Of a stretch of 48,722 nt of DNA, positions 1 to 9,215 are shown piece after piece. The DNA comes from Bacteroidota bacterium. GTDB lineage: Bacteria > Bacteroidota > Bacteroidia > Chitinophagales > Chitinophagaceae. The stretch covers positions 1 through 48,722 of the forward strand of contig SYEV01000108.1 in NCBI GenBank assembly GCA_005800655.1, in the 5' to 3' direction. Positions within the stretch are counted from its first letter, which is position 1. Every line of letters begins with the position of its first letter. A program made the position numbers and the translations under genes. The notes under the pieces are model-generated. The model saw only the letters and a list, made by a program, of their open reading frames with translations, did not search any database and had not been told where the DNA came from.

Positions 1-2517
1 TGGTTGTCCAAGTTCTAAATATCCCAAACCTACACCCATCAAAGTATATAAACGATCATAAATAGCAGGAATATCTTTAAAGAAAATTAATCCTTCCTCG
101 ACTGTCATATGTAATACTTCATAAATATTTTTTCCCTTATACTGCACTTCTAAAACTGCTTCCTTAAATCTTTTTCCATTACAATCCTCACAGGTTAAAT
201 GCACATCTGCTAAAAACTGCATTTCAACCAATTGCTCTCCTTCACCCTTACAGGTATCACATCTGCCGCCATCCACATTGAATGAAAAGTGCTTAGGTAA
301 AAAGCCTCTGATTTTTGATAGCGCTTGTTTGGAATATAAATCTCTTATGGCATCATACGCTTTAATATAAGTCACCGGATTGCTGCGAGATGATTTACCA
401 ATAGGATTTTGATCGACCATTTCAATTTGATCTATCAAATGCAAATCACCACTGATGGCATTATATCCACCCACAATTTCAGTTGGTAATTGTTTGGCTT
501 TTAATAAAGCATTGTATAAAACCTGTTTAACCAATGTTGTTTTTCCGCTACCACTTACCCCGCTTACCACACATAAACTATGCAATGGGAATTGCACATC
601 AATAGTTTTTAAATTATGTAAGTAAGCCCCTTCTATTTTTATAAAGTGTTTTGGCACTCTTGTTTTATCTGGGATAGGTATAGATAATACACCGCTTAAA
701 TATTTACCGGTCAAACTGTTTTTATCTTTGATCAATGCTGCCGCATTACCTGCTGCAACTATCTCTCCACCCTGATGCGCAGCTAACGGCCCCATGTCAA
801 TAATATAATCTGCATGACGCATAATTTGTTCATCATGCTCCACCACCACCACCGTGTTTCCTAAATCCCTTAGATTTTGTAAAACTTTAATTAACCTTTC
901 CGTATCCCTTGAATGCAAACCGATACTTGGTTCATCTAAAATATACAAGGAGTTCGTTAAATTACTTCCCAAACATCTGGTTAATTGTATTCTTTGACTT
1001 TCGCCCCCACTCAAACTATTTGCAAGTCGCGATAAGGTTAAATAACCCAAGCCTACATCCATTAAAGTTTGTATGCGTTGTTCAAGTTCTATTAATAATC
1101 TTTTGGCTACTTGATTATCATGCGCAGATAATTTTAAATCCGTAAACCAAATTTGTAAATCTCTTACTGGCATCGCACACAATTCTCCAATATGCTTACC
1201 TCCTATTTTTACATATAATGCTTCCTTGCGGACACGGTATCCTTCACAATCGGAACAATTGGTTCGGCCTCGATACCTACTTAACATCACCCTAAATTGC
1301 ACTTTATACAAATGTGCTTTTACATCTTCAAAAAAAGCATCAATCCCTAACGCTTTGCCAATCCCTTTCCATAAATGGGTTTCCTGCGTTTTGGTTAATT
1401 TATTAATTGGTTGATGGATGGGGAATCCAGCCTTTCCAGCTTCCTTCACAAACTGATCCTTCCACCAAACTAATTTTTCTCCTTTCCAGGGTGCAACCCC
1501 GCCATCATACACCGATAAATTTGGATTGGGGATCACTAAATTTTCATCAATCCCTAATACCTGACTATATCCTTCACAAGTAGGACAAGCCCCATATGGA
1601 TTATTGAATGAAAATAAATTGGGACTGGGTTCATCAAATTCAATACCATCCAATGTAAACTTATTATTGAATGTTTTTAAGATAGTATCATTTTGCTCCA
1701 CCCATAATAAGCCTTCTCCTTCGTAAAAAGCGGTTCCAATAGAATCACTTATTCTGTGAATATCATCCTCATCAAAATCTTTTACAACCACCCTGTCAAT
1801 TAAAACATATACATCATGTGCCTTTACCAAATTGGTAATTTCCGCCTTGGTCATCGCTAATGCATCTTCAATTCTCAGAATGGTCGATGTGGATTCCGCT
1901 GATTTCGCTTTTTTATCATTGACAGATACACCACCTGCCCTTAAGTAAATACGGGCGAAGCCTTTTTGTAATAATATATTTAACTCCTCCTGAATATCTC
2001 GTTTCGCTTGTTGCTTGAATGGAACAATGATCACCTTTTTATCACCTGCTTTCCCTTTTTGTATAAACTCCAACACATCCTGAACATCCTGCTTTTTTAC
2101 TTCCTGACCACTAATAGGTGAGATGGTTTTACCAACGCGTGCATAAAAAACACGGAGGTAATCATAAATTTCAGTCATGCTACCTACCGTACTTCGCGGG
2201 GTACGTGTTACCACTTTTTGCTCAATAGCAATGGCAGGACACAAGCCTTTGATATAATCCACATCTGGCTTGCCCATCCGTGACATAAACTGCCTTGCAT
2301 AGGAGGAAAGACTTTCCGCATAGCGTCTTTGCCCCTCCGCAAACAAGGTATCAATGGTTAAAGATGATTTGCCGCTGCCTGAGACCCCTGTTACCACAAT
2401 AAATTGGTTCCGCGGGAATAAAGCGTTTACATTTTTTAAATTATGCACCCTTGCACCCACAACTTGTATGTCATTACTTGCTGATAGGGCTTTTTTCACT
2501 TTTTTAGTCTCCAGCAT
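1..2517 (-). CDS. uvrA: UvrA, excinuclease ABC subunit A (3' end outside window)
   Basis: UvrA is the damage-recognition ATPase of nucleotide excision repair. The frame is open from an ATG at 2515-2517 to the window edge: 839 codons of a protein usually about 940 residues long. Seen: first Walker A GVSGSGKSS (residues 44-52), first ABC signature LSGGESQRIQL followed by Walker B ILDEPSIGLH, second Walker A GVSGSGKTT, and CxxC zinc-finger elements (CPTC, CSDC, CDTC, CEDC). The fragment stops just before the expected second signature and Walker B. The start gives MLETKKVKKA and puts Walker A at the usual distance. The next gene upstream is divergent, so uvrA appears to begin its own transcript. 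It shows no sign of decay. Confidence 0.97.
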   Translation of the reverse strand, partial: MLETKKVKKALSASNDIQVVGARVHNLKNVNALFPRNQFIVVTGVSGSGKSSLTIDTLFAEGQRRYAESLSSYARQFMSRMGKPDVDYIKGLCPAIAIEQKVVTRTPRSTVGSMTEIYDYLRVFYARVGKTISPISGQEVKKQDVQDVLEFIQKGKAGDKKVIIVPFKQQAKRDIQEELNILLQKGFARIYLRAGGVSVNDKKAKSAESTSTILRIEDALAMTKAEITNLVKAHDVYVLIDRVVVKDFDEDDIHRISDSIGTAFYEGEGLLWVEQNDTILKTFNNKFTLDGIEFDEPSPNLFSFNNPYGACPTCEGYSQVLGIDENLVIPNPNLSVYDGGVAPWKGEKLVWWKDQFVKEAGKAGFPIHQPINKLTKTQETHLWKGIGKALGIDAFFEDVKAHLYKVQFRVMLSRYRGRTNCSDCEGYRVRKEALYVKIGGKHIGELCAMPVRDLQIWFTDLKLSAHDNQVAKRLLIELEQRIQTLMDVGLGYLTLSRLANSLSGGESQRIQLTRCLGSNLTNSLYILDEPSIGLHSRDTERLIKVLQNLRDLGNTVVVVEHDEQIMRHADYIIDMGPLAAHQGGEIVAAGNAAALIKDKNSLTGKYLSGVLSIPIPDKTRVPKHFIKIEGAYLHNLKTIDVQFPLHSLCVVSGVSGSGKTTLVKQVLYNALLKAKQLPTEIVGGYNAISGDLHLIDQIEMVDQNPIGKSSRSNPVTYIKAYDAIRDLYSKQALSKIRGFLPKHFSFNVDGGRCDTCKGEGEQLVEMQFLADVHLTCEDCNGKRFKEAVLEVQYKGKNIYEVLHMTVEEGLIFFKDIPAIYDRLYTLMGVGLGYLELGQP

Positions 2518-2691
2518 ATAGCAAATTAACACAATCCTAGGCAATTGGTTCAAGGATTTGATAGATTCTTTTCCCACTAAAAATGTGGATAGCTTTTAAG
2601 CGATTTTCTTGTTTTCCACAAATGGAATTTCAACCCATTTTGCGAGTAATTTTCCAATACTAACCTATCGAACTACTATAAAAAACAAGGC
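2518..2691. other. Divergent intergenic region between uvrA and the sigma factor
   Basis: 174 bp that must hold the promoters of both flanking genes. I found no clean TAnnTTTG box for either. Two DnaA-box-like 9-mers are present: TGTGGATAG at 2584-2592 (reverse complement, one mismatch) and TTTTCCACA at 2612-2620. An AAGG stretch lies just before the sigma-factor ATG. Confidence 0.5.
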
Positions 2692-3273
2692 ATGAACAAA
2701 ACTGTACTCCTAAGCGACTATGAATTAATTGCATCCTTTCAACAAGGAAATACCCGCGCTTTTGACACCTTAATTGACCGTTACCAAGAAAAAATTTACA
2801 ACACCATTTTATTTATGGTGAAAGACAGTTATTTAGCGGAGGATTTGATTCAGGAAATTTTTATTAAAATCATTGACAACATCAAACAAAAAAAATACGC
2901 AGAAGAAGGTAAGTTTTTGCCTTGGGCTTTGCGGATTTCTCACAACTTTTGTATCGATCATTTTAGAAAAGTAAAACGTACACCAACGATTAAAACAAGC
3001 GACGACCAAGATATATTTGAAGTGATTAAATTTTCAGATCATGCTGCAGATTACAAAATGACGCGTAGTCAAACACATAAAAATATTCAAGAATTGGTGG
3101 ACTTACTTCCTGAAGAACAAAGAGAAATTATTGTTTTAAGACATTACGCCAATTTGAGCTTTAAGGAAATCGCGCAAATGACCAACTGCAGCATCAATAC
3201 CGCTTTAGGAAGAATGCGTTATGGTTTAATCAATCTTAGAAAGATGATGAACGAACGTGGCATGAGCCTATAA
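2692..3273 (+). CDS. ECF-type sigma-70 family RNA polymerase sigma factor
   Basis: A 193-residue sigma factor with only regions 2 and 4, the ECF layout. Region 2 spans about residues 25-95 (LIDRYQEKIYNTI, AEDLIQEIFIKI, WALRISHNFCIDHFRK). Region 4 spans about 130-185 (LPEEQREIIVLRHYANLSF, then the EIAQMTNCSINTALGRMRYG helix-turn-helix). It would redirect core RNA polymerase to a small regulon. No anti-sigma factor gene, transmembrane sensor or FecR-like partner is next to it, so the control is not visible here. The neighbour upstream is divergent uvrA; downstream it meets the dsbD gene head-on across two hairpins. Assignment to a particular ECF group cannot be made by eye. Confidence 0.93.
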   Translation: MNKTVLLSDYELIASFQQGNTRAFDTLIDRYQEKIYNTILFMVKDSYLAEDLIQEIFIKIIDNIKQKKYAEEGKFLPWALRISHNFCIDHFRKVKRTPTIKTSDDQDIFEVIKFSDHAADYKMTRSQTHKNIQELVDLLPEEQREIIVLRHYANLSFKEIAQMTNCSINTALGRMRYGLINLRKMMNERGMSL

Positions 3274-3310
3274 ATATATTGCTATTAAGAAAATATAATA
3301 GCAATATATT
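3273..3310 (+). terminator. AT-rich 15-bp stem-loop after the sigma factor gene
   Basis: Perfect inverted repeat: arms 3273-3287 and 3296-3310 (AATATATTGCTATTA and its complement), 8-nt loop. It begins at the stop codon of the sigma factor gene. Low GC makes it a weak terminator; it could instead protect the mRNA 3' end. Confidence 0.55.
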
Positions 3311-3331
3311 TAATCCTCTTATGATTTTATT

Positions 3332-3357
3332 AAAAAAGCGCCGATTGGCGCTTTTTT
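3332..3357. terminator. Bidirectional intrinsic terminator
   Basis: Arms 3332-3342 (AAAAAAGCGCC) and 3347-3357 (GGCGCTTTTTT) with a GATT loop. It has a U-tract in both directions and sits between two convergent genes, so it can end both transcripts. Confidence 0.85.
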
Positions 3358-3373
3358 AAATTCTTTACTTTAA

Positions 3374-5305
3374 TTACTTATTCTTATTCGCGCTACATTG
3401 CAGCCAAGCTAAATATTCGCTTACATTGGGCGTATAGCCCACTGGATTGGATAATAATTTTTCATCTGGACTCATTACTACATATAAAGGTTGTGTGACC
3501 TGACTAAAGTTTTCTGCTTGGAATGTTGCCCACAATTCACCGACACTATTAATATCCTTGGCCTGTCCTGACTTGCTGGTATAAGTGAATCTTTTATCAA
3601 TCGGCAACATGGCTTTATCATCCACATATAAGGAAACCAAAATAAAATTATCTTGAATAAACGACATCACTGCAGGATCGGTCCAAACATTCTCTTCCAT
3701 TTTACGGCAGTTCACACAAGCCCATCCGGTAAAGTCAATCAATATTGGTTTGTTTTGCTGTTTGGATAAAAACACTGCTTGCGCATAATCATTCATCACA
3801 TTGGCTTGTAAACCATGCTTGCCCTTTTCATGCTGAAATAAACTATAGTGCGTTGGAGGTGGAAATCCACTTAAAAAATTAAGGTACTTTGCATTTTGAG
3901 GTGCAATACCTACCAATAAAAAGACTGCAAAAACAAAAGCCCCGAGTGCTAACAGTTTTCTAGTCACTGCAATTTTTGCGCCCTTTACATCATGTGGTAA
4001 TAATAAGATGCCTAATAAATAAAGTGCCAATCCTATACTTATCACCGCCCAAATTCCTAAAAACACTTCGCGTTTTAATAGTCCCCAATGTTCTACCAAA
4101 TCCGCATTGGATAAAAATTTGAAAGCCAATGCTAATTCCAAAAAGGCCAATATCTTTTTTACGGTATCCAACCAACCACCTGATTTAGGTAAGCTTTGTA
4201 ACCATTGTGGAAATATCGCGAATAAAGTAAAAGGTAATGCTAATGCAACGCCAAACCCTGCCATACCTTGTGTCAAGGCCCATGCTCCGCCTTGTAGTGA
4301 GCCCACTAATAAGGTGCCTAAAATAGGTCCCGTACAGGAAAAAGATACAATAGCTAAAGTGATGGCCATAAAAAAGATGCCGCCAATACTTCCAAGTCCA
4401 CTTTTTGAATCCGCTTTATTGGCAATACCACTTGGCAAGGATATTTCAAAAAATCCAAAAAATGAAATACTAAAAACGATGAATATAATAAAGAAGATAA
4501 TATTCAACCATGGATTGGTTGAAATACTATTAAAAATTTCAGGTTGAACATTTCCGACAATATGAAATGGTACGCTAGCTAAAACATACACCAAGAAAAT
4601 ACTTAAGCCATATAATAATCCATTGACAATGCCTTGTTTTTTTGTTTTAGATCTTTTAGTGAAAAAAGAAACCGTCACAGGTATCATTGGAAATACACAA
4701 GGTGTAATAAGCGCGATTAATCCTCCTAAAAAACCAAGGAGGAATACTTCCCAGCCGCTCGAATTTGAGGTAGTAACAGCTGCGCTACCACAAGCATCAT
4801 CGGGTGCAGTGGTTGCTGTTGTGGGTAATAATATATTAAAACCGGCTACTTTAGTTCCTTTGGATAACGCAACGGTCAATGGTAGTTCCAATGCATAAAA
4901 CTGATCCCCTTTGGCTACATTTAATACAACATTTAATTTTAAACTGTCAGGCTGAAAACCTGTAATCTGTATATTTTGATTCAACTCAAAATCACTGGTA
5001 AAAACCAAAGCTTGTGTAAATAAAACATCCGATTGCTTTATCGGTGCAATGGAATACTTGGGAGCTTGTAATAATTTAGCTGACTCGAGTTTACTTTTTA
5101 TCAATGGTGCGTTAATTCCATCTGGATTTTCACCATATACATGCCAACCTTTATCAATTTGCAAACTAATTTTTAATGCATAACTACTATCATTGATGAG
5201 TGTAGCTATTGCTTTTGCGTGCACAACATTATCCGATTGGGATTGAACACCCAAGGAAACCAACAAAAAGCTGATCGTTATAAAAAAAGAAGAAATCTTA
5301 TGCAA
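3374..5305 (-). CDS. dsbD: DsbD-family thiol:disulfide interchange protein
   Basis: A 643-residue inner-membrane protein that carries electrons from cytoplasmic thioredoxin to the periplasm. Order: signal peptide (residues 1-22), DsbD N-terminal-like domain (about 25-150), DsbD/CcdA membrane region (about 185-480) with the two redox cysteines in LITPCVFPM and VSFSCTGPI, then a C-terminal thioredoxin domain with CVNC near residue 530. The N-terminal domain has no cysteine where a redox pair is expected (GDQFYALE); the free-standing domain encoded just upstream does have one. The start is a TTG: upstream in frame there is no ATG before a stop, and TTG gives a good signal peptide. It is the last gene of a purQ-domain-dsbD run with gaps of 23 and 26 bp. 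Confidence 0.93.
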   Translation of the reverse strand: MHKISSFFITISFLLVSLGVQSQSDNVVHAKAIATLINDSSYALKISLQIDKGWHVYGENPDGINAPLIKSKLESAKLLQAPKYSIAPIKQSDVLFTQALVFTSDFELNQNIQITGFQPDSLKLNVVLNVAKGDQFYALELPLTVALSKGTKVAGFNILLPTTATTAPDDACGSAAVTTSNSSGWEVFLLGFLGGLIALITPCVFPMIPVTVSFFTKRSKTKKQGIVNGLLYGLSIFLVYVLASVPFHIVGNVQPEIFNSISTNPWLNIIFFIIFIVFSISFFGFFEISLPSGIANKADSKSGLGSIGGIFFMAITLAIVSFSCTGPILGTLLVGSLQGGAWALTQGMAGFGVALALPFTLFAIFPQWLQSLPKSGGWLDTVKKILAFLELALAFKFLSNADLVEHWGLLKREVFLGIWAVISIGLALYLLGILLLPHDVKGAKIAVTRKLLALGAFVFAVFLLVGIAPQNAKYLNFLSGFPPPTHYSLFQHEKGKHGLQANVMNDYAQAVFLSKQQNKPILIDFTGWACVNCRKMEENVWTDPAVMSFIQDNFILVSLYVDDKAMLPIDKRFTYTSKSGQAKDINSVGELWATFQAENFSQVTQPLYVVMSPDEKLLSNPVGYTPNVSEYLAWLQCSANKNK

Positions 5306-5331
5306 TACTATAAAATTAAAATTTGAAACCC

Positions 5332-5781
5332 CTATTGTAACACCACCTCAAATGGAACAGATATAGGCGGTAAACATTTTTCATCATTACAAACCATATA
5401 TTCAATCGTCCCCGACAATTTTGTTTTGGAAGCTACTTTTAGTGCGACCGATTGTACAAATTGCACCTTACCACTAAAATAGCTTATTTCAGCATCAAAA
5501 TTTTTATCAAAACTTTTCTCCAACTTTCCTATTTCTTTCGCTGCCCCTTTAATTTGCACCAAAGGATTGGTTTTAAATTCAATGGTAGTAGGAATAGGGC
5601 CTTTTTTTACAAACTGAGAGTATATATGCCAAGGCGCTTCCACATTCGCCGTCAATATAATATCATACTGCTTATCCGCTTTTTTTACTGCTTGAAAACT
5701 CCAATTCACGGGATTCATTCTTTGCGCTTGCGTTAAAACTGCACCGAATATAAAAAGGCTTGCTAAAATATATTTTTTCAT
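5332..5781 (-). CDS. Secreted free-standing DsbD N-terminal (nDsbD-like) domain protein
   Basis: 149 residues: a signal peptide ending about TQAQ (residue 20), then a single immunoglobulin-like domain related to the N-terminal domain of DsbD (WHIYSQFVKKGPIPTTIEF, GTIEYMVCNDEKCLPPI). Cys131 and Cys136 form a CxxxxC pair in the position of the redox pair of nDsbD. It lies 26 bp upstream of the DsbD gene, whose own N-terminal domain lacks this pair. The inference is that this protein takes electrons from the membrane domain in trans and passes them to periplasmic targets such as cytochrome c maturation factors. It could instead be a structural partner. Confidence 0.85.
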   Translation of the reverse strand: MKKYILASLFIFGAVLTQAQRMNPVNWSFQAVKKADKQYDIILTANVEAPWHIYSQFVKKGPIPTTIEFKTNPLVQIKGAAKEIGKLEKSFDKNFDAEISYFSGKVQFVQSVALKVASKTKLSGTIEYMVCNDEKCLPPISVPFEVVLQ

Positions 5782-5804
5782 ATTGTTGCTTGATTAATTC
5801 AGGA

Positions 5805-6464
5805 TTAATTTAATCCTAATATTTTAAATATTTCTTTCCCATCCACATTACTTAATGCTTCCGAGGTTGCTCGTTCAGGATGTGGCATCATACCAAATAC
5901 ATTGCGTGCATCATTACAAATACCTGCGATATCTAAAGTGGATCCATTAGGATTAGCTGCACCACCCACATTTCCATTGGCATCACAATACTTAAATAAT
6001 ATTTGATTATTTTTTTGCAAATGTTCCAAAGTGGCCTCGTCAGCAAAATATCTTCCTTCCCCATGTGCAATAGGGATTTGTAATGCTGCGCTATTGTCTG
6101 TTTTTATAAATACATTTTTACAAATAAATTGTTGGTTGGCATTTTGCAATAAAGCGCCAGGCAATAAACCGCTTTCACATAAAATTTGAAACCCATTACA
6201 CACGCCTAAAACCTTACCTCCTTTATTTGCAAATTCGATAACAGATTGCATCATGGGACTAAATTTAGCAATGGCGCCACAACGCAAATAATCACCGTAG
6301 GAAAAACCACCTGGAAGTACAATGCAATCCTCCGTATTAAAATGGGATAAGTCGCTGCCCTTATGCCATAACATTTCAACAGGCGCACCAAGATCCTTTT
6401 CTAAAGCATCTTGCATGTCTCTATCACAATTAGATCCCGGGAATACTAAAACACCAAATTTCAT
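5805..6464 (-). CDS. purQ: Phosphoribosylformylglycinamidine synthase subunit PurQ
   Basis: The glutaminase subunit that supplies ammonia to PurL for the fourth step of purine synthesis (FGAR to FGAM). At 219 residues it is typical of the separate PurQ form. It shows the class I amidotransferase triad: nucleophile Cys89 in [11 protein letters not shown], and His/Glu in MMPHPERA near the C-terminus. The ATG at 6464 gives the canonical [16 protein letters not shown]. PurL and PurS are not in the window. It is the first gene of a minus-strand run leading into the two DsbD-type genes, a grouping with no obvious functional link. Confidence 0.97.
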   Translation of the reverse strand: MKFGVLVFPGSNCDRDMQDALEKDLGAPVEMLWHKGSDLSHFNTEDCIVLPGGFSYGDYLRCGAIAKFSPMMQSVIEFANKGGKVLGVCNGFQILCESGLLPGALLQNANQQFICKNVFIKTDNSAALQIPIAHGEGRYFADEATLEHLQKNNQILFKYCDANGNVGGAANPNGSTLDIAGICNDARNVFGMMPHPERATSEALSNVDGKEIFKILGLN

Positions 6465-6503
6465 ATACTAAAGATTAATATTTTAAGGTAGGTATTGAAG
6501 GGA

Positions 6504-6511
6504 CAAAGTTA
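6504..6511 (-). promoter_or_regulatory. Probable -7 box of the purQ promoter
   Basis: TAACTTTG on the minus strand matches the Bacteroidota -7 consensus TAnnTTTG and ends 39 nt before the purQ start. I see no convincing TTG at the -33 distance. Confidence 0.5.
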
Positions 6512-6548
6512 ACAAATTATGGGTGCTAATTTGGGGTAAATTCTTCAC

Positions 6549-7520
6549 TTATGCAAGGTGGTTATACACAATAACCAGGGCGGCGGACCAAAACAAAAGG
6601 TTGGGAATCAATAGGCTTTTGGGGGTAGCATAAGCAAAACTTATAAAACAAGCCAATGGGGTTAATATGATTGCCGAAGCATATAAAGCTTGAGAAGAAA
6701 AAACAATGGGTTGGAAAAAACAAACCAATAGCGTCAAGAAAAGGACCCCCCAGTATTTACGTACCTGTATGATAAAACGGGATTGCTGTTGTTGCCAAAA
6801 ATAAAAACCAGTTATTAATTGCACCCCCATGATCCATAATGCCAAAATGATATTCAACTCAGGCTTCACCAAAGGATTTTTCCAATCCAATCTTGGTAAA
6901 AATTGGGCGAAATGATTCGCTTGATTGGTTAAAAAAACAAATGCAAATAAGAAATAAAAAGGAAGGATAATACCCATCAATAAAACCAACCACTCTGGTA
7001 ATCTAAAAGGTCGAATTATAGCAAGTGCAAATAAAACAACCGGAATTAAAATGGCAATAGGTTCGTATAATAAAATAGAAACGCCTACAATTAATCCAAT
7101 ATTAAATTCAAGTGTTTTGGGTTGTGTTTGATCATACAACCTAAAAATTTTAACAAGTATCCAAATCACCAATGAATTTGCTATTAATCCTGCACTAATT
7201 TCATCCCAATAAGGAAATAAAGCGGTTAATATTATATAGGCGAATGCGGGTAAATAACTAATGTTTTGAAACATTTTAAATTGACTCAACATTGCATTTA
7301 ACCTCACTGCTTGACTAACAACAAGTAATTGAAAAAATAACACCAATGCGATGGGTGGCAGGGGCCTTATATAATGTACTAGTAAATAAGCCAACAAACC
7401 ATCCGACTCGTTAGCGATAACAATTGGTGGTGTTATCCATTGATGAAAATGTAGAATTACACTTAATACAAGTATAAAAATTAAATTAATATCAGCTTTG
7501 TCCCTGAATAAAAAAACCAC
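6549..7520 (-). CDS. Polytopic membrane protein, DUF6427-like
   Basis: A 323-residue, strongly hydrophobic protein with about nine to ten predicted membrane helices. The pattern LNAMLSQFKMF, LPAFAYIILTALFP and IIRPFRLPEW resembles the Bacteroidota-restricted DUF6427 family, whose function is not known to me. The start is a GTG at 7520, six bases after the stop of the preceding gene, and no ATG exists near the N-terminus, so translation is probably coupled to that gene. An asparagine/aspartate motif (ANESDGLL) lies in the first extracytoplasmic loop. The family name is recalled, not searched. Confidence 0.75.
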   Translation of the reverse strand: MVFLFRDKADINLIFILVLSVILHFHQWITPPIVIANESDGLLAYLLVHYIRPLPPIALVLFFQLLVVSQAVRLNAMLSQFKMFQNISYLPAFAYIILTALFPYWDEISAGLIANSLVIWILVKIFRLYDQTQPKTLEFNIGLIVGVSILLYEPIAILIPVVLFALAIIRPFRLPEWLVLLMGIILPFYFLFAFVFLTNQANHFAQFLPRLDWKNPLVKPELNIILALWIMGVQLITGFYFWQQQQSRFIIQVRKYWGVLFLTLLVCFFQPIVFSSQALYASAIILTPLACFISFAYATPKSLLIPNLLFWSAALVIVYNHLA

Positions 7521-7526
7521 TTTGTG

Positions 7527-9149
7527 CTATTTAAATTTAATTTTTGCAAAACCAATTCTACTTTTATATTGATAAGGTAAAATAGCTTCATGATCGCTCA
7601 CCTGCTTCAACATACGAGGCATCCATTCATAGTTTTTTTCATTGGCCATTACTACAGCCCCTTTTTCTAGTTGACCTTGCTTTGTTAAACTATTAAAAAC
7701 AAAAGTATGCTGCCCTTTACGTTTTTGGTGGTACAAGAAATGTAAACCATCTTGATTCTCGATGGTGCCATAGCCAATGAACTGATCCACATTTTGATCG
7801 TTTTGCGATTTGTCAATTGTTTTAATCGATTGTAAATTACCTTTTGCATCAAATGACAAAAGCGCAATTTTATTGGCGTTATATGTCACCGATGGATAGC
7901 CATAAAATGCAAATGGATTACCCCACATAAATGGATTACCCCAGAAATTAAAACCCCATGGCCCCATACCCCAAGTATTTAATCCCCATGGCCCCATACC
8001 TCCCCAACCAAATCTTGCCCATGGATAAAAACCAAATGGTCTATTCCAATAATTAAACATAAATGGATTATAAAAAGCGCCGCCCCAATAAAAATCCCAT
8101 CTTGAAAAATAGTTATTGCGATTTGAATAGGAATCAGCGGCTTCTGCAATCACAGTATAACTACCATCCGCTTGTGTCGTAACTTTATCCAAATAATAAG
8201 TGTCAAAAACATTTTTTAAATTTCGCTTACTTGAAACTGCGCCTCTGTTATAATCAGTAAAGCGATTAGCATTCGTTAAAATTTCTTTCTTTGCTGCAAT
8301 GTCCCATAAATAAGAATATAAGCCTTCTATATGCCCTTTTTTTTCGGTAGCATAAAAGGAGTTTAAGATAACTTGGCCTTTGGCATTATCAACCTTAAGC
8401 CTAATATCGTCTAATTCTAAACTAATATTCACAATAGCAGATTCAATCACTTCTTTTCCATCAGCGGACAAATACAATAAACTCACTGCAGGCGCCATAT
8501 TGGTCTGTGTGATATTACGCAAACAGAATAAATTACCTTTGTTGTCCAAAGCAAAATCGGATAAAGTGCTTTTTTTATTTTGAGATTGCACGATGATTTC
8601 AGCTTCAGTCAATAATTCGAAATTTTTATTTAGCGAAAGTGTTTTTACCTTAATCGCAGACGCGTTGGTTTTATTGATGCTAAATAATAATATTTTTTCG
8701 TGATCATCACTTCTCAATAAATTAAAAACCTTCGTACCTGAACCTGGTCTCACCTTATCCGCAGTATCCATTATTTTAGGCTCTCCTATTAATTTACCGT
8801 CTGCATTTAATTTCGCAACTGCTGCATATACGATAGTGTTCACTTGGAATTGATAAAAAATAACTACCTGATCATTGGACGCTATAAACTCTAACCCATT
8901 TAATGATTTTGGCAAAAAGGACAAATCATTCTGCTTCACAATTTGCATCTGCTCATTATACTGTGCAATGGTTGAAATACCTGCATTATTTTTAAAAATC
9001 CAATAATGACTGCCTACTTTTCCCAACACTTCATACTGCATGGCCTCCTTATCGGTTTTTTCGATGGCAGATGCAATATAAGATTGCGCTTGACACCATT
9101 GCCCTCCAATGAATAGGGTGATAAAAAAACTTAAAATTGACTTTTTCAT
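7527..9149 (-). CDS. Secreted protein of unknown function with Gly/Trp/Phe-rich insert
   Basis: About 540 residues, not recognised as a named family. A signal peptide (MKKSILSFFITLFIGG, ending near CQAQ) is followed by a likely beta-rich body with many short strand-like segments, reminiscent of propeller-type proteins. Residues about 350-418 are a low-complexity Trp/Gly/Phe/Asn/Pro tract containing a 10-residue direct repeat (MGPWGLNTWG, MGPWGFNFWG), then the body resumes. The ATG at 9149 is preferred over a GTG at 9170 because a TAnnTTTG box overlaps that GTG, so the GTG would lie upstream of transcription. The downstream membrane gene follows by 6 bp, suggesting that the two act together. 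Confidence 0.8.
   Translation of the reverse strand: MKKSILSFFITLFIGGQWCQAQSYIASAIEKTDKEAMQYEVLGKVGSHYWIFKNNAGISTIAQYNEQMQIVKQNDLSFLPKSLNGLEFIASNDQVVIFYQFQVNTIVYAAVAKLNADGKLIGEPKIMDTADKVRPGSGTKVFNLLRSDDHEKILLFSINKTNASAIKVKTLSLNKNFELLTEAEIIVQSQNKKSTLSDFALDNKGNLFCLRNITQTNMAPAVSLLYLSADGKEVIESAIVNISLELDDIRLKVDNAKGQVILNSFYATEKKGHIEGLYSYLWDIAAKKEILTNANRFTDYNRGAVSSKRNLKNVFDTYYLDKVTTQADGSYTVIAEAADSYSNRNNYFSRWDFYWGGAFYNPFMFNYWNRPFGFYPWARFGWGGMGPWGLNTWGMGPWGFNFWGNPFMWGNPFAFYGYPSVTYNANKIALLSFDAKGNLQSIKTIDKSQNDQNVDQFIGYGTIENQDGLHFLYHQKRKGQHTFVFNSLTKQGQLEKGAVVMANEKNYEWMPRMLKQVSDHEAILPYQYKSRIGFAKIKFK
7954..8000 (-). repeat. 30-bp direct repeat in the Gly/Trp-rich tract
   Basis: CCCCATGGCCCCATACC occurs at 7954-7970 and again at 7984-8000 (period 30 bp). 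It encodes the MGPWG(L/F)N(T/F)WG repeat. Confidence 0.85.
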
Positions 9150-9169
9150 AGCATTCGAATTTATATACA

Positions 9170-9177
9170 CAAATTTA
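9170..9177 (-). promoter_or_regulatory. -7 box for the Gly/Trp-rich protein gene
   Basis: TAAATTTG on the minus strand, 20 nt upstream of the ATG at 9149. It matches TAnnTTTG and decides the start. No clear -33 TTG is seen. Confidence 0.5.
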
Positions 9178-9215
9178 ATACAATATTTAGCTTGAATGGG
9201 TATTAGGCGTTAATA

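Noticed and set aside
2584..2620. Two DnaA-box-like 9-mers (TGTGGATAG, TTTTCCACA) as a possible replication origin
   Set aside because: Only two imperfect copies and no AT-rich unwinding element, dnaA or dnaN. Single similar matches at 18485 and 47603 show that such motifs arise by chance in this AT-rich sequence.
9150..9170. GTG at 9170 as start of the Gly/Trp-rich secreted protein
   Set aside because: A TAnnTTTG promoter box overlaps it, and the ATG at 9149 gives a standard signal peptide.
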